DNA from: Nyssa sinensis | Taxonomy: Eukaryota; Streptophyta; Magnoliopsida; Cornales; Nyssaceae | Length of the DNA stretch: 64,000 nt | NCBI GenBank assembly: GCA_008638375.1 | Contig: CM018051.1 | Span: forward strand, 39,331,177 to 39,395,176 | Direction of reading: 5' to 3' | Part shown: positions 34,171 to 45,904 of the stretch, piece after piece | How the letters are laid out: every line of letters starts with the position of its first letter | Numbering within the stretch: position 1 is the stretch's first letter | Notes under the pieces: model-generated | Seen by the model: only the letters and a program-made list of their open reading frames with translations | Told to the model about the DNA's origin: nothing | Databases searched by the model: none | Program-made: the position numbers and the translations under genes

Positions 34171-36137
34171 TCATGTTCATATCTTATTTCTAGGTCTATG
34201 GTTTGTAGTTAGGATTTCTTATTTTGTTCCATAGATTAGATTTATTTTCATAAAAAAAATAATCCTAAAATATTTTTATTTTTATTGTATTATTATTTAG
34301 TATCCCTTATCTTTGAAAATAAAATTTTTGTTTTATGCACTGTGAGTATTAGAATCTATGATACATGATCTTTAGATTTGTATGCTTCACATGTAATCTT
34401 CTATACTTAGTTGCATTTAATCTTTTCAGCCTCACTTGATCTCAATGCACTTGTGCATGCACACATATTTCATGAGAGTGGACTAGTTGATATGTTCGAG
34501 CATAAAAATTTCTTGTTTAACTTATAGTGAGTCCATAGTTGGAAAGATTAACTTAGGTTGATTGTTCAGAAAGTCAAAATTGCACAAGTTTTAAATTGAA
34601 AATTTCAAAATGAATGCAAGGAAAGGAATACCTATGGGATAGTGTGTATGCTATTCAAGGGTGTACCTTTGAAAAAAGATGTCTACTCAGTACTATGAAA
34701 GCCACCTTGAAAAGAGAAAAGATTGATAATTTTAAAATTTTTTAAGGTTGGCATATGTTGAGGGGGGAGTTTCGTTGGTTAAACATAGATCTTTATCACT
34801 TAGCTTAATTCACTATAGTCATTTGTGTTTATTGTTCGTTAAATCATCTAACACTGTAGTGAAAACATTGACTCCATGGAAACTCATGAGATATGATTCA
34901 ATTTTTTTCAAATATTCACCATGAGGGAGGGTGAGGAGGGGGACCTTGAGTGTGATTAAGTGTTCTAGAGTTACTTGTGAAAATTGAAAATTTTGAAGAA
35001 CATAGATCATTGCCTCTAATACCCAAGTGTCCAAAATTTGTTAGTGAAAGATATTTGAAATCTTTGGGATATTATCTAACATTGTAGTTACACATTTCTA
35101 TTTAGTTACTATGGTTTTGAGTAGGTTTCAAACTTGTTTCAATTCATTTCTAAGAGTTATGAGAATTTACTGAGTTTTTGCATTTTGGAAATCCCTTTCG
35201 AACGAATTTGGGTCTCGTTCGAATGAAAGTACATTCAATTATGATACGTGCTAATGAAATTCATTTGAATGAAATTGGGCTTCCTTCAAATGAATTTCTT
35301 AGAAATCCAGCAATCAAGATGGTTAAATTTTGATCAAACGATTATATCTTCATACTTTCAATTTCTTTTGATTTTTTCTCTATTTTTCTCAATTCCATTA
35401 TTCTCTTATGTGTACAAGTCTTCGAGTTCAACTCTACTTATCCTCGAGTCCGCATTTAGAACTTTTGTTTCATCGATCAATTTTGTGTTACATCATTATT
35501 TGGGTGTATGGTAAGCTTTTTGATTTCTACTCTTTTTCAATTCAGTTCTTTTATCATCTTTAGATCTTAGGAGTGGTTTGGGACTATTAGAGCGATATCA
35601 GAAATGTAGAGCCAATCTAAGAACTCACTCTCCTTTTAGTTTATTTTTATTAAGTTTATTATAGAACCACATAATTAGCCTGCAAATATGACCTAGTTTG
35701 CATGTGTAGTCTTAATTTTCTCCAACATCGGGACATTGTCCTACATCGATCTACAGTGGGTGAGTTGTGTCACACTATAATTTTTCGACGACACTTTCTC
35801 ATTGAGGGAGTTGCCTGCTAGGACCATGTTGATGGTACCATGGTCTTTCATAGTTTGAGGCGAGAGGGTAGTTAGCACTTTTCCCTATAATAGGTCCTGT
35901 TTATGAGACCTTAGTTTACGAGTTTTACACAAACTTAGAGTCGATTAGGGATTTTGATTTATCCGTGTCTATATTCGTAACATTTCCTTTGATTTAACTC
36001 TATCTCTTAGAGCCACGACCTTAGGTTTTACTAGGGAGTTCCATCGAGGGTATCCTTTTCCAGGGCTAATTGGTTCGAAAAAGGAGTTGGGGGTTTCAAT
36101 CTTGCAGTCTAACAAGACTTTTGTCTTCCGCACTTCT
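34171..36137 (+). other. Copia 3' untranslated region and probable 3' LTR remnant
   Basis: After the copia RNase H comes about 0.6 kb of AT-rich sequence and then a purine tract TGAGGGGGGAGT at 34759-34770, the expected PPT position. The DNA after it may be the 3' LTR (about 34771-36137), but I cannot fix its end because E5 begins at 36138. It holds palindromic TTCGAACGAA-type boxes at 35197-35280. Confidence 0.5.
34759..34770 (+). other. Probable copia polypurine tract
   Basis: TGAGGGGGGAGT lies downstream of the copia RNase H and before a likely LTR (TTTCGTTGGTT..). G-rich PPTs of this form are usual in plant copia elements. Confidence 0.65.
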
Positions 36138-36807
36138 TGTCACGCTCCGGGCTCCAAAGACCCGATAATGGCCCTGTAAGACAAGATTAAACATATAATA
36201 ATTTTGTTTGTTCTAAACCACTCTCTAATTAGTATATTCTCGCTTGAATTTGCATAACATATATGTATTTATTCACATTCCCATCCATTAAACCTAATAG
36301 GGATCGCATACATCAATTTCAAAGTGTATTCATCACATGGTATTTCTTCCTAGTCAAAAGAGAACAATTCCAAAGTTTAAAGGTTTACCCTTATAAATAC
36401 ACAAAAATATCTAAGTCCCATCTAGGCTTCCAAGCCTTCATGTCAACAACATAGAGACCATTAGGTCTTTTTCATTCCCAAAACTAAACAAATGGTCAAA
36501 AAGGAAGTTGTCTTCAATGTATATTATCAAGTGGCTGACTCATTGTCGCTACCCGCATCTGGTAGGGGTCAAAACAACAACCCTAGTAGAAATTCTAAAA
36601 TAGGAAAAATTAAGGTGTTGCTAAGTGTATGCATGTGAGATATGTAGTGTCAAGTAAGTTGTGATATCCCGACCCGGGATACGACACATATACCGAGGCA
36701 AGTTGATTGAATAGTGTAACATGGTCTGTTTAGAGCTCTATATTATTTTATCATATGTACAGTGTCGGGTAGTACCCGAGCAACTCAGAACCTTACCTTG
36801 AAAAGCG

Positions 36808-36884
36808 TGCATGCATGCAACCCATGCATGCATACGTACGTACACATGCATAGTTCACGAAATATTAGTGTATGTGTACGTGAC
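36808..36884. promoter_or_regulatory. RY (CATGCA) cluster followed by an ABRE-type ACGTG box
   Basis: Several overlapping CATGCATG/TGCATGCA boxes occur in 36808-36850, followed by ACGTGAC at 36878-36884. RY boxes bind plant B3 factors (ABI3/FUS3/LEC2) and ACGTG cores bind ABA-linked bZIPs. The 3' LTR repeats this at 42745-42822. Regulation is inferred. Confidence 0.5.
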
Positions 36885-37284
36885 TAAAAATATAGTTATA
36901 CGTATTTATACGGTTATAAATACATGTATAAGAAATATGTATTTTTTTATGTATATATGTATAATGTAATGTATTATGTATGTAAATACAAGTAATTTAA
37001 AATAAAAGAAAAGGGAAGGGAAGCTTCCAAGCAACCACATATCAGTGTGTGTGTGTGTGTGTGTCGGTTGAGAGAGGTGTGTGTAGTGTGTGATATATAT
37101 ATATATATTATATATATTACATATACACAAATATCCTACACCACTTAAATGCAAAGTTGCATTTGGGAGAGGGAAAATCAGAGCTCTTGGTCAAGAAAAG
37201 GGGCTCTAGAAGGGGGGAGAATCAAGAGAGAGAGTGATAAGGTAGAGAGAGAAAGAGAAAGAGAGAGAGAGGCGGTGGAGTCTC

Positions 37285-37293
37285 TTTATATAT
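37285..37293 (+). promoter_or_regulatory. Likely TATA box of the LARD-like element
   Basis: TTTATATAT lies after the GA-rich tract and before GGGTTTGAGAG; the same occurs at 43218-43226. Confidence 0.5.
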
Positions 37294-39973
37294 GTATACG
37301 GGTTTGAGAGTTGAGGGGCAAAGAGGAGACTGAGGCTGAGAGAGACATTGTCAAGGAACTCAGGAGCAGGAACAGAGAGGTTTGGAGGGTCACAGTGGGC
37401 TAAAAACCGAAACCCAGGTAAGAGTTTTTAGTTCTGTTAATTCGATTTAGAGCATGAAGCTTGTATTTAATTGTAGGGTCTAAATCAGCATGAAAAATGG
37501 AACTTATTGCAAAAAGAATGATAGAAAATGGTTTAGAAACCAAAGAGAAAAATGGAGTTGCAGGTCTGATCAATAATCTGGATTTCCATGAAATTTATGT
37601 TTAAAACTTGGTTTTTATAATGAGGAACTGATCCTCTATTACATAGGAAAGAACTAGGATAAAAATTGAGTGAAAACCGTGCCTTAACAGTCACGAAATA
37701 GAGAGGGAAGGTTCGGCCGGAGAATCGGCCGGAGTTGAATACCTCACTATTCGTAAAGATGGGGAGAGTTTTGGGGCAAGCCGAGGCTAGGGTTGAAATC
37801 CTTGGGAAGAAGGGAAGAGAATGGCATTTAAAACGGGAGGAAAAACTATCAAAAATTGGTGACCATCACCGGAGAAGGTGACTATTCACTACCGGAACCC
37901 TACCGGAGACGTGGGGAAGATGACCGAAAATCGTGGGGGCTACCGGGTTAAGTCTAGACCGGATCCGGGTTCGGATCGGGTCGGTACCCGACCGGATATG
38001 AGATGGGGCATGAAACTGTGTCGTTTGAATTGGGGTTTTAATTGGGTTTTGGGCTGTTTGGTTGCAGGGATAATAAATAGGAAATTGGTTTGGTGCTATC
38101 CAAACCAGGGATGGGATAGGAAATCAGGGTTATTGAAATCCGGTTTTTCAATTGAAGTGAACCGTTTGGTTCAGTAAGGGGGTAGACCGGTTTGGGGTTT
38201 TTGGGTCTGAACCAACTGGTTCAGACCGCAGCTTTCGAAAATTGTGAACCGGCCCCAAATGTTTTAAAAAATTACACTAAGGCCCAAACAGAAAATTAAT
38301 TAAATATTAATTTTTACAATAATGTCCCTATCTCAAATATGGGTCAAACGAAGTCCAAACGATGCAAATGAATAGTCAAAACTTATTATCTCGGACGTTC
38401 TGAGTCCAATGGTAGGGTCCGTTTTACGAGACAGAACCCCGAAGGATAAAATAACGTAAAGTGCAAAATGACCATTTTGCCCTTTTCAGTACAAAAGTCC
38501 AAATGGAATTCCGCGAAAGCCTAAACTGACTTTCTTCGGCATTCCGGACTCAATGGTAAAGTCTAAATTAGTATTTGAAATACTTATGATAGAAAGGCAT
38601 AAAATTTGTTGAATAGCATTTATTCTGAAACGTATTCACTGATATATAGGAAACTCCAAAGGCAAGGGTACATTCACGGATTTCTGAGATAGAATCACGA
38701 TAGAAGTAAGTAAATTCCCTTTCTCTTCCATATGGTGTTTCCAAGCCAAGTTTATTCTCTTTACTGCCAAACTTGCACTGTTGAAAGTACCTCACGTTAT
38801 TGCTATCCACAATGCGATATTGTTCTATCTTGTGGACATTGATTGACTGCTATGTCGTTGTTATCATGTGAACCATGCCTTGAAAGGCTTACTGCTATGT
38901 CTTTATTGTCTGCTATATCTTTATTGTGAACCACGCCTGGAAAGGCCTACTGTTATGTCTTTATTGAATATATAATATTCCTTTTCATACCTCTGTGGAA
39001 TTATGAATAATCATGATATGTTATGAATACGGGATTTGTGCTCAGTCACAACATCCATCCGATGCTTTCTGTATTAACTGGAGACCTAAGGGTCAAGTAC
39101 ATAAATGGACAGGTGGCAGGAATGAATTCCTCGAAGGCTTTCCACCGGCAATTGACTGGCATAAACATTGGCATTTTCATTGTATTTCCATTGGCATTTC
39201 ATTTACATTTACATTGGCATTTTACCTGAGAACAGAGTAAATGCATCTCCTAAGAATTGATACGATTACGTTATTGAATAACACTATTCCTTGTGACTTA
39301 TCTTAAACTGAGAGGACACTCTTCATTGAATTGATTGGGATCGGTTTATTGTGGCAGTACTTCTTGTTGTTGTATTGTTGTTGAGAGATTCATGTTGATG
39401 GTGTATCCATTACTCTTAATTGAAGATTGTGTCTTATTATTCATTGGCCTTCATGGCAACTGTTCTCATTGGCTATTACAGCATCTCCTTCCTTATGATT
39501 GGCTATCATAATCTTATTCATGGAATTGTATCTTATCGATACCAGTGTCGGAGATCTGTTTTTACTTGCTGAGCTCTCGTAGCTCATTCCACCCCATTTA
39601 CCCCCATTTTAGGTGATGACGCTGCAAGACCCCAGTAGGAGTCTGAGAGCGTAGGAGGACATTTTTGAGGAACTGTATCAGTCTATGTCTTAGTTCTCCC
39701 ATGTATTCACCACCCTCGGGTGCTGGTTACGTTTGGTTCTTATTTTGTTTATGTAGAACCATATTATGTATTGTAAAGACTTCCGCTAACATTGTGTATT
39801 GAAAGACTTCCGCTGATGTACTATTACTGATAAGACTTCCGCTGTTATTGTTTGAGGATTTTAGTACTTTGCATATTAGTACTATGATACAGGAATGGAA
39901 AAAGTAGGGACGGCCTTCGGGTCGGCCCCGCGACACGAAATCCGCATAGGGTGGGTTTCGGGTCGTGACAGCT

Positions 39974-39985
39974 TGGTATCAGAGC
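39974..39985 (+). other. Primer-binding site of the LARD-like element
   Basis: TGGTATCAGAGC, perfect tRNA-Met type, three bases after the LTR end. Confidence 0.95.
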
Positions 39986-40546
39986 TATAGGTTCGATTGT
40001 AAGTCATGGGAGATAGGACTAGAGTTAGAATGGATAGACAAGACTGATGTTTTACCTTATACGAACATTGACTGTCATCTTATGTATTGACTTGTCACCT
40101 CATTGGTTATCTTCATTGGTTATCTTTTACGGACATGGTTAACGCGAGGAATAATCCATTACTTATAGATCGTTTAGAATTAAAGTTAATAGATGTAACT
40201 GATATCCTTTATTTAGATTTTATACGATCATTGATTATTCTCTCATTCATTGACTGGACATCTTATGGGTTCTTTTTACTAGTTATCTTACAGACATGGT
40301 TATCTCAATAAATACATTGATAGTTGTGAATTGCATAGATCACTTAGAGTTGGAATCAATAGATAGAACAGAAGTCTCTCTGATATAGATTCCATGTGAA
40401 TATTGATTGTTATTCTATGCATTTACGGGTTGTCTTATAGACAAGGTTAACAAACAAGAATACCTCGGTAGGTTATACTGACTCGGTTAGACCATGAACG
40501 AGTAGATCTATATAGAAATGCTTATCTAAACTTATTGTTTTCAGCA

Positions 40547-41056
40547 ATGGGACATACCAAGAATGCTGAGACAGGAAGTGATCAATTAGACCGAATTGAA
40601 TACCTTATGGAAGAGATTCTCAAATCTCTGCCTCGAGCCCAACCTCAACAGTCAACTACGTGCATCGAAGTGATAGCACCAGTAAAGATCACCACACGGG
40701 GTAAACAAGGAACCGCAAAGAGAAAAGTCAAACGTAGGGTGCCTAACCAAAAGGAAGTAACAATTAGACACCTGACTCCCCTACAATGCCCTACCTGCGG
40801 AAAATCTCACAAGGGGCAATGCCTTAGAAATACAAACACTTGTTATTATTGTGAACAGGATGGACACTTCGCAAGGAATTGCCCTCAGAAAGCCAAGGCT
40901 ACGACCAGTGCCACACCCACCTCACCAGTCTCTGTGGCATCAGGGAAAGATCAACCTCCTACACAGATAGCTAAAGGTACCCGTCCAGTTAATTATAACC
41001 TGTTAGACACTTATAAGATCCTTACACACTCGGTTGTGTTATCATATAATTGCTAA
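40547..41056 (+). CDS. Small Gag-like protein with zinc knuckle, no capsid domain
   Basis: From ATG 40547 the protein is 169 residues, uninterrupted. The start is helical and acidic (DQLDRIEYLMEEILKSLP), followed by a basic stretch (KRKVKRRVPNQKE). A cysteine module CPTCGKSHKGQC then precedes a canonical CX2CX4HX4C knuckle CYYCEQDGHFARNC, as in Tekay/Del nucleocapsid. The tail is Thr/Pro-rich. Full Gag in the family is much longer and has a Retrotrans_gag capsid domain before the knuckle; it is absent here. It likely binds element RNA. The bases before the ATG (TTGTTTTCAG) resemble a splice acceptor, so a spliced leader is possible. No pol follows. Function beyond RNA binding is not known. 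Confidence 0.75.
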   Translation: MGHTKNAETGSDQLDRIEYLMEEILKSLPRAQPQQSTTCIEVIAPVKITTRGKQGTAKRKVKRRVPNQKEVTIRHLTPLQCPTCGKSHKGQCLRNTNTCYYCEQDGHFARNCPQKAKATTSATPTSPVSVASGKDQPPTQIAKGTRPVNYNLLDTYKILTHSVVLSYNC

Positions 41057-42583
41057 ACTGAATTTAGCAACTGAACACTTGGATGATTGATTTTTGATTT
41101 TATTATATCAGGGAAGTTATAATTGGAAAATGTTAAACAGAAAAGCATGTGAACTCTAGACTAATTTCTGAACCATTTTATGGTTACCATGAGGATCATT
41201 GTTTAGAAATATTAAACATAGAAAACACGAGATACAGATCAGGATCACAGGAATTCTCAATGATTAACCTATACTTGGAAGTTGGGTTTAGTAATATAGA
41301 AGAAATGACATTTAGGAAACCCTGATGATTGTTTTATCTTATAGAAACATGTACTTGATGTTTATTAAATGATTGTTCCATATTGAGGGAGACATTGAGA
41401 ATCAAATTGCTATATCTAGCTTATCGACTTGATATTTATGATTTGATGGTCGTTCTGTGTTACGATAGTTATTGAAAATTGAATTTCTATTTACGGATTA
41501 TGCACTTGATGTTTACGAATTAAATGATTGTTCTATACTGTGAAGATTTGTGAGAGCTGGAATTATGTTCCATAATGAACAAAGGAAACAATTAGTGCAC
41601 ATTGAAAGATAAAATGTAACATAGAATTGGGAATATGACACTTTGAAAAGTGGTGAGTTTGACAGTAATATTGACATGGAATAGAAGTACACTAAAAAGG
41701 GTGTGGAGTTAACAATAACATCTAGTCAGAGTAAATCCTGATATGATAAATAGACTCGTATGTGAATACTGACCATTGATCTTTTATAGTAAACTGGGAG
41801 ATGATTTGGCTACTGTACCAGTAGTCACAGGTCTTTATAGTTGTTCACAAAATGCTCGATATTGTTAAGATGATTGCTCTACATACTGATTTATAGCTTC
41901 AACATTTACTACTAGTTGAACATAGAGACAGAACTCTTAAGTTATATATTAACTGTTCAAGTTCCACAAGGAGAATGATTGATGATAGATGTTATACATG
42001 AAACAAGTGGAGTACGTAACATAGATGTATAAGTATTAGATTGACATATTACCATCTTATAGAATTTGAAGGGCATTGATGAGTTGAGTGATTTCATGAT
42101 AGAAATATAAAGATTTGTAAATCTTTAAAATGAATTACATACTTTTATAAGATATGTATATTTACTTGGTAAATGAAATTGAATTAATGGCGACTCTTGA
42201 AAGAGTCATTATCACTGAAAGTTATGTATGGAAATGATATATACCCCAGGTATATTAGTAGACTGAATGAATAAAATTTAAATGCCACGTTTAGGAAATT
42301 TTATAAATTTTGTTCATTAAATGATCTTTTAAATTTACGGAAACCGCTGAGAACCATGGAAAGGAATTGAGAGTCACGTGAGGATTTCGAAGTACGCTAG
42401 AAATTATAGAAGAATCTTACGATAATTGATGTGACAGTAAAACTTGATCTGATGTGACAGTAAAACTTGATTCTCAGCAAATATGAAACGCCTAACTCAG
42501 TTAGACCATGATGTTAGAAGAACCACGAAAATCACAAGAATCACCGAAGTTAGAACTGTTAAGTTTGCGGACCAACTTATTTT
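41057..42583 (+). other. Non-coding interior of the LARD-like element
   Basis: AT-rich, no pol motif in any frame. It includes a tandem pair of a 23-bp unit (GATGTGACAGTAAAACTTG..) at 42428-42473 near the 3' end. Confidence 0.7.
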
Positions 42584-42597
42584 TAAGGAGGTAAGAA
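42584..42597 (+). other. Polypurine tract of the LARD-like element
   Basis: AAGGAGGTAAGAA-type purine run immediately before the 3' LTR start TGTGATATCC. Confidence 0.85.
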
Positions 42598-43174
42598 TGT
42601 GATATCCCGACCCGGGATACGACACATATACCGAGGCAAGTTGATTGAATAGTGTAACATGGTCTGTTTAGAGCTCCATATTATTTTATCATATGTACAG
42701 TGTCGAGTAGTACCCGAGCAACTCAGAACCTTACCTCAAAAAGCGTGCATGCATGCAACCCATGCATGCATACGTACGTACACATGCATAGTTCACGAAA
42801 TATTAGTGTATGTGTACGTGACTAAAAATACAGTTATACGTATTTATACGGTTATAAATACATGTATAAGAAATATGTATTTTTTATGTATATATGTATA
42901 ATGTAATGTATTATGTATGTAAATACAAGTAATTTAAAATAAATGAAAAGGGAAGGGAAGCTTCCAAGCAACCACATATCAGTGTGTGTGTGTGTGTGTC
43001 GGTTGAGAGATGTGTGTGTAGTGTGTGATATATATATATATTATATATTACATATACACAAATATCCTACACCACTTAAATGCAAAGTTGCATTTGGGAG
43101 AGGGAAAATTAGAGCTCTTGGTCAAGAAAAGGGGCTCTAGAAGGGGGGAGAATCAAGAGAGAGAGTGATAAGGT

Positions 43175-43205
<31 letters not shown>

Positions 43206-45904
43206 CGGTGGAGTCTCTTTATATATGTATACGGGTTTGAGAGTTGAGGGGCAAAGAGGAGACTGAGGCTGAGAGAGACATTGTCAAGGAACTCAGGAGC
43301 AGGAACAGAGAGGTTTGGAGGGTCACAGTGGGCTAAAAACTGAAACCCAGGTAAGAGTTTTTAGTTCTGTTAATTCGATTTAGAGCATGAAGCTTGTATT
43401 TAATTGTAGGGTCTAAATCAGCATGAAAAATGGAACTTATTGCAAAAAGAATGATAGAAAATGGTTTAGAAACCAAAGAGAAAAATGGAGTTGCAGGTCT
43501 GATCAATAATCTGGATTTCCATGAAATTTATGTTTAAAACTTGGTTTTTATAATGAGGAACTGATCCTCTATTACACAGGAAAGAACTAGGATAAAAATT
43601 GAGTGAAAACTGTGCCTTAACAGTCACGAAAGAGAGAGGGAAGGTTCGGCCGGAGAATCGGTCGGAGTTGAATACCTCACTATTCGTAAAGATGGGGAGA
43701 GTTTTGGGGCAAGCCGAGGCTAGGGTTGAAATCCTTGGGAAGAAGGGAAGAGAATGGCATTTAAAACGGGAGGAAAAACTGTCAAAAATTGGTGACCGTC
43801 GCCGGAGAAGGTGACTATTCACCACCGGAACCCTACCGGAGACGTGGGGAAGATGACCGAAAAATCGTGGGGGCTACCGGGTTAAGTCTAGACCGGATCC
43901 GGGTTCGGATCGGGTCGGTACCCGACCGGATATGAGATGGGGCATGAAACTATGTCATTTGAATTGGGGTTTTAATTGGGTTTTGGGCTGTTTGGTTGCA
44001 GGGATAATAAATAGGAAATTGGTTTGGTGCTATCCAAACCAGGGATGGGATAGGAAATCAGGGTTATTGAAATCCGGTTTTTCAATTGAAGTGAACCGTT
44101 TGGTTCAGTAAGGGGGCAGACCGGTTTAGGGTTTTTGGGTCTGAACCAACTGGTTCAGACCGCAGCTTTCAAAAATTGTGAACCGGCCCCAAATGTTTTA
44201 AAAAATTACACTAAGGCCCAAACAGAAAATTAATTAAATATTAATTTTTACAATAATGCCCCTATCTCAAATATGGGTCAAACGAAGTCCAAACGATGCA
44301 AATGAATAGTCAAAACTTATTATCTCGGATGTTCTGAGTCCAATGGTTGGGTTCGTTTTATGAGACGAAACCCCAAAGGATAAAATAACGTAAAGTGCAA
44401 AATGACCATTTTGCCCTTTTCAGTACAAAAGTCCAAATGGAATTCCGGGAAAGCCTAAACTGACTTTATTCGGCATTCCAGACTCAATGGTAAAGTCTAA
44501 ATTAGTATTTGAAATACTTATGATAGAAAGGAATAAAATTTAATGAATAGCATTTATTCTGAAACGTACTCACTGATATATAGGAAACTCCAAAGGCAAG
44601 GGTACATTCACGAATTTCTAAGATAGAATCACGATAGAAGTAAGTAAATTCCCTTTCTCTTCCATATGGTGTTTCCAAGCTAAGTTTATTCTCTTTACTG
44701 CCAAACTTGTACTGTTGAAAGTACCTCACGTTATTGCTATCCACAATGCGATATTGTTCTATCTTGTGGACATTGATTGACTGCTATGTCGTTGTTATCA
44801 TGTGAACCATGCCTTGAAAGGCTTACTGCTATGTCTTTATTGTCTGCTATATCTTTATTGTGAACCACGCCTGGAAAGGCCTACTGTTATGTCTTTATTG
44901 AATATATAATATTCCTTTTCATACCTTTGTGGAATTATGAATAATCATGATATGTTATGAATACGGGATTTGTGCTCAGTCACAACATCCATCCGATGCT
45001 TTCTGTATTAACTGGAGACCTAAGGGTCAAGTACATAAATGGACAGGTGGCAGGAATGAATTCCTCGAAGGCTTTCCACCGGCAATTGACTGGCATAAAC
45101 ATTGGCATTTTCATTGCATTTCCATTTGCATTTCATTTACATTTACATTGGCATTTTACCTGAGAACAAAGTAAATGCATCTCCTAAGAATTGATACGAT
45201 TACGTTATTGAATAACACTATTCCTTGTGACTTATCTTAAACTGAGAGGACACTCTTCATTGAATTGATTGGGATCGGTTTATTGTGGCAGTACTTCTTG
45301 TTGTTGTATTGTTGTTGAGAGATTCATGTTGATGGTGTATCCATTACTCTTAATTGAACATTGTGTCTTATTATTCATTGGCCTTCATGGTAATTGTTCT
45401 CATTGGCTGTCACAGCATCTCCATTCTTATGATTGGCTATCATAATCTTATTCATGGATTTGTATCTTATCGATACCAGTGTCGGAGATCTGTTTTTACT
45501 TGCTGAGCTCTTGTAGCTCATTCCCCCTATTTACCCCTCATTTCAGGTGATGACGCTGCAAGACCCCAGTAGGAGTCTGAGAGCGTAAGAAGACATTTTT
45601 GAGGAACTGTATCAGTCTATGTCTTAGTTCTCCCATGTATTCACCACCCTCGGGTACTGGTTACGTTTGGTTCTTATTTTGTTTATGTAGAACCATATTA
45701 TGTATTGTAAAGACTTCCGCTAACATTGTGTATTGAAAGACTTCCGCTGATGTACTATTACTGATAAGACTTCTGCTGTTATTGTTTGAGGATTTTAGTA
45801 CTTTGCATATTAGTACTATGATACAGGAATGGAAAAAGTAGGGACGGCCTTCGGGTCGGCCCCGCGACACGAAATTCGCATAGGGTGGGTTTCGGGTCGT
45901 GACA
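42598..45904 (+). repeat. 3' LTR of the LARD-like element
   Basis: It aligns with 36660-39970 end to end, with scattered substitutions and a few microsatellite length changes. It ends GGGTCGTGACA directly before the TAAGT duplication. Confidence 0.93.

Larger units (their letters stand above)
36660..39970 (+). repeat. 5' LTR of the LARD-like element
   Basis: It starts TGTGATATCCCGACCCGGG and ends TTCGGGTCGTGACA. Notable parts are RY boxes (36808-36850), ACGTGAC (36878-36884), (TG)n and (TA)n tracts near 37045-37115, AAATGCAA/TTGCATTT palindrome (37146-37163), a GA-rich leader, TATA-like TTTATATAT (37285-37293) and palindrome GCAAAATGACCATTTTGC (about 38463-38480). Conserved short frames in both LTRs reflect LTR duplication, not coding. 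Confidence 0.93.
36660..45904 (+). mobile_element. Recent non-autonomous long-LTR (LARD-like) Ty3/gypsy element
   Basis: LTRs are 36660-39970 and 42598-45904 (3311 and 3307 bp), nearly identical by eye. The interior is only 2.63 kb with a perfect tRNA-Met PBS, one intact small Gag-like ORF and a polypurine tract. Perfect 5-bp target duplications TAAGT flank it (36655-36659 and 45905-45909) inside the E5 LTR. It lacks protease, RT, RNase H and integrase and would need help from an autonomous relative. Of all elements here it shows the best-preserved features for mobility. Confidence 0.92.

Noticed and set aside
38568..38810. 80-residue minus-strand frame, repeated at 44502-44744
   Set aside because: Same reason: LTR copies of one element, antisense to it, with no known domain.
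39013..39240. 75-residue plus-strand frame, repeated at 44947-45174
   Set aside because: Both copies lie at the same place in the two LTRs of one element, so the conservation comes from LTR duplication. No start context or domain, and a second overlapping frame is equally conserved.
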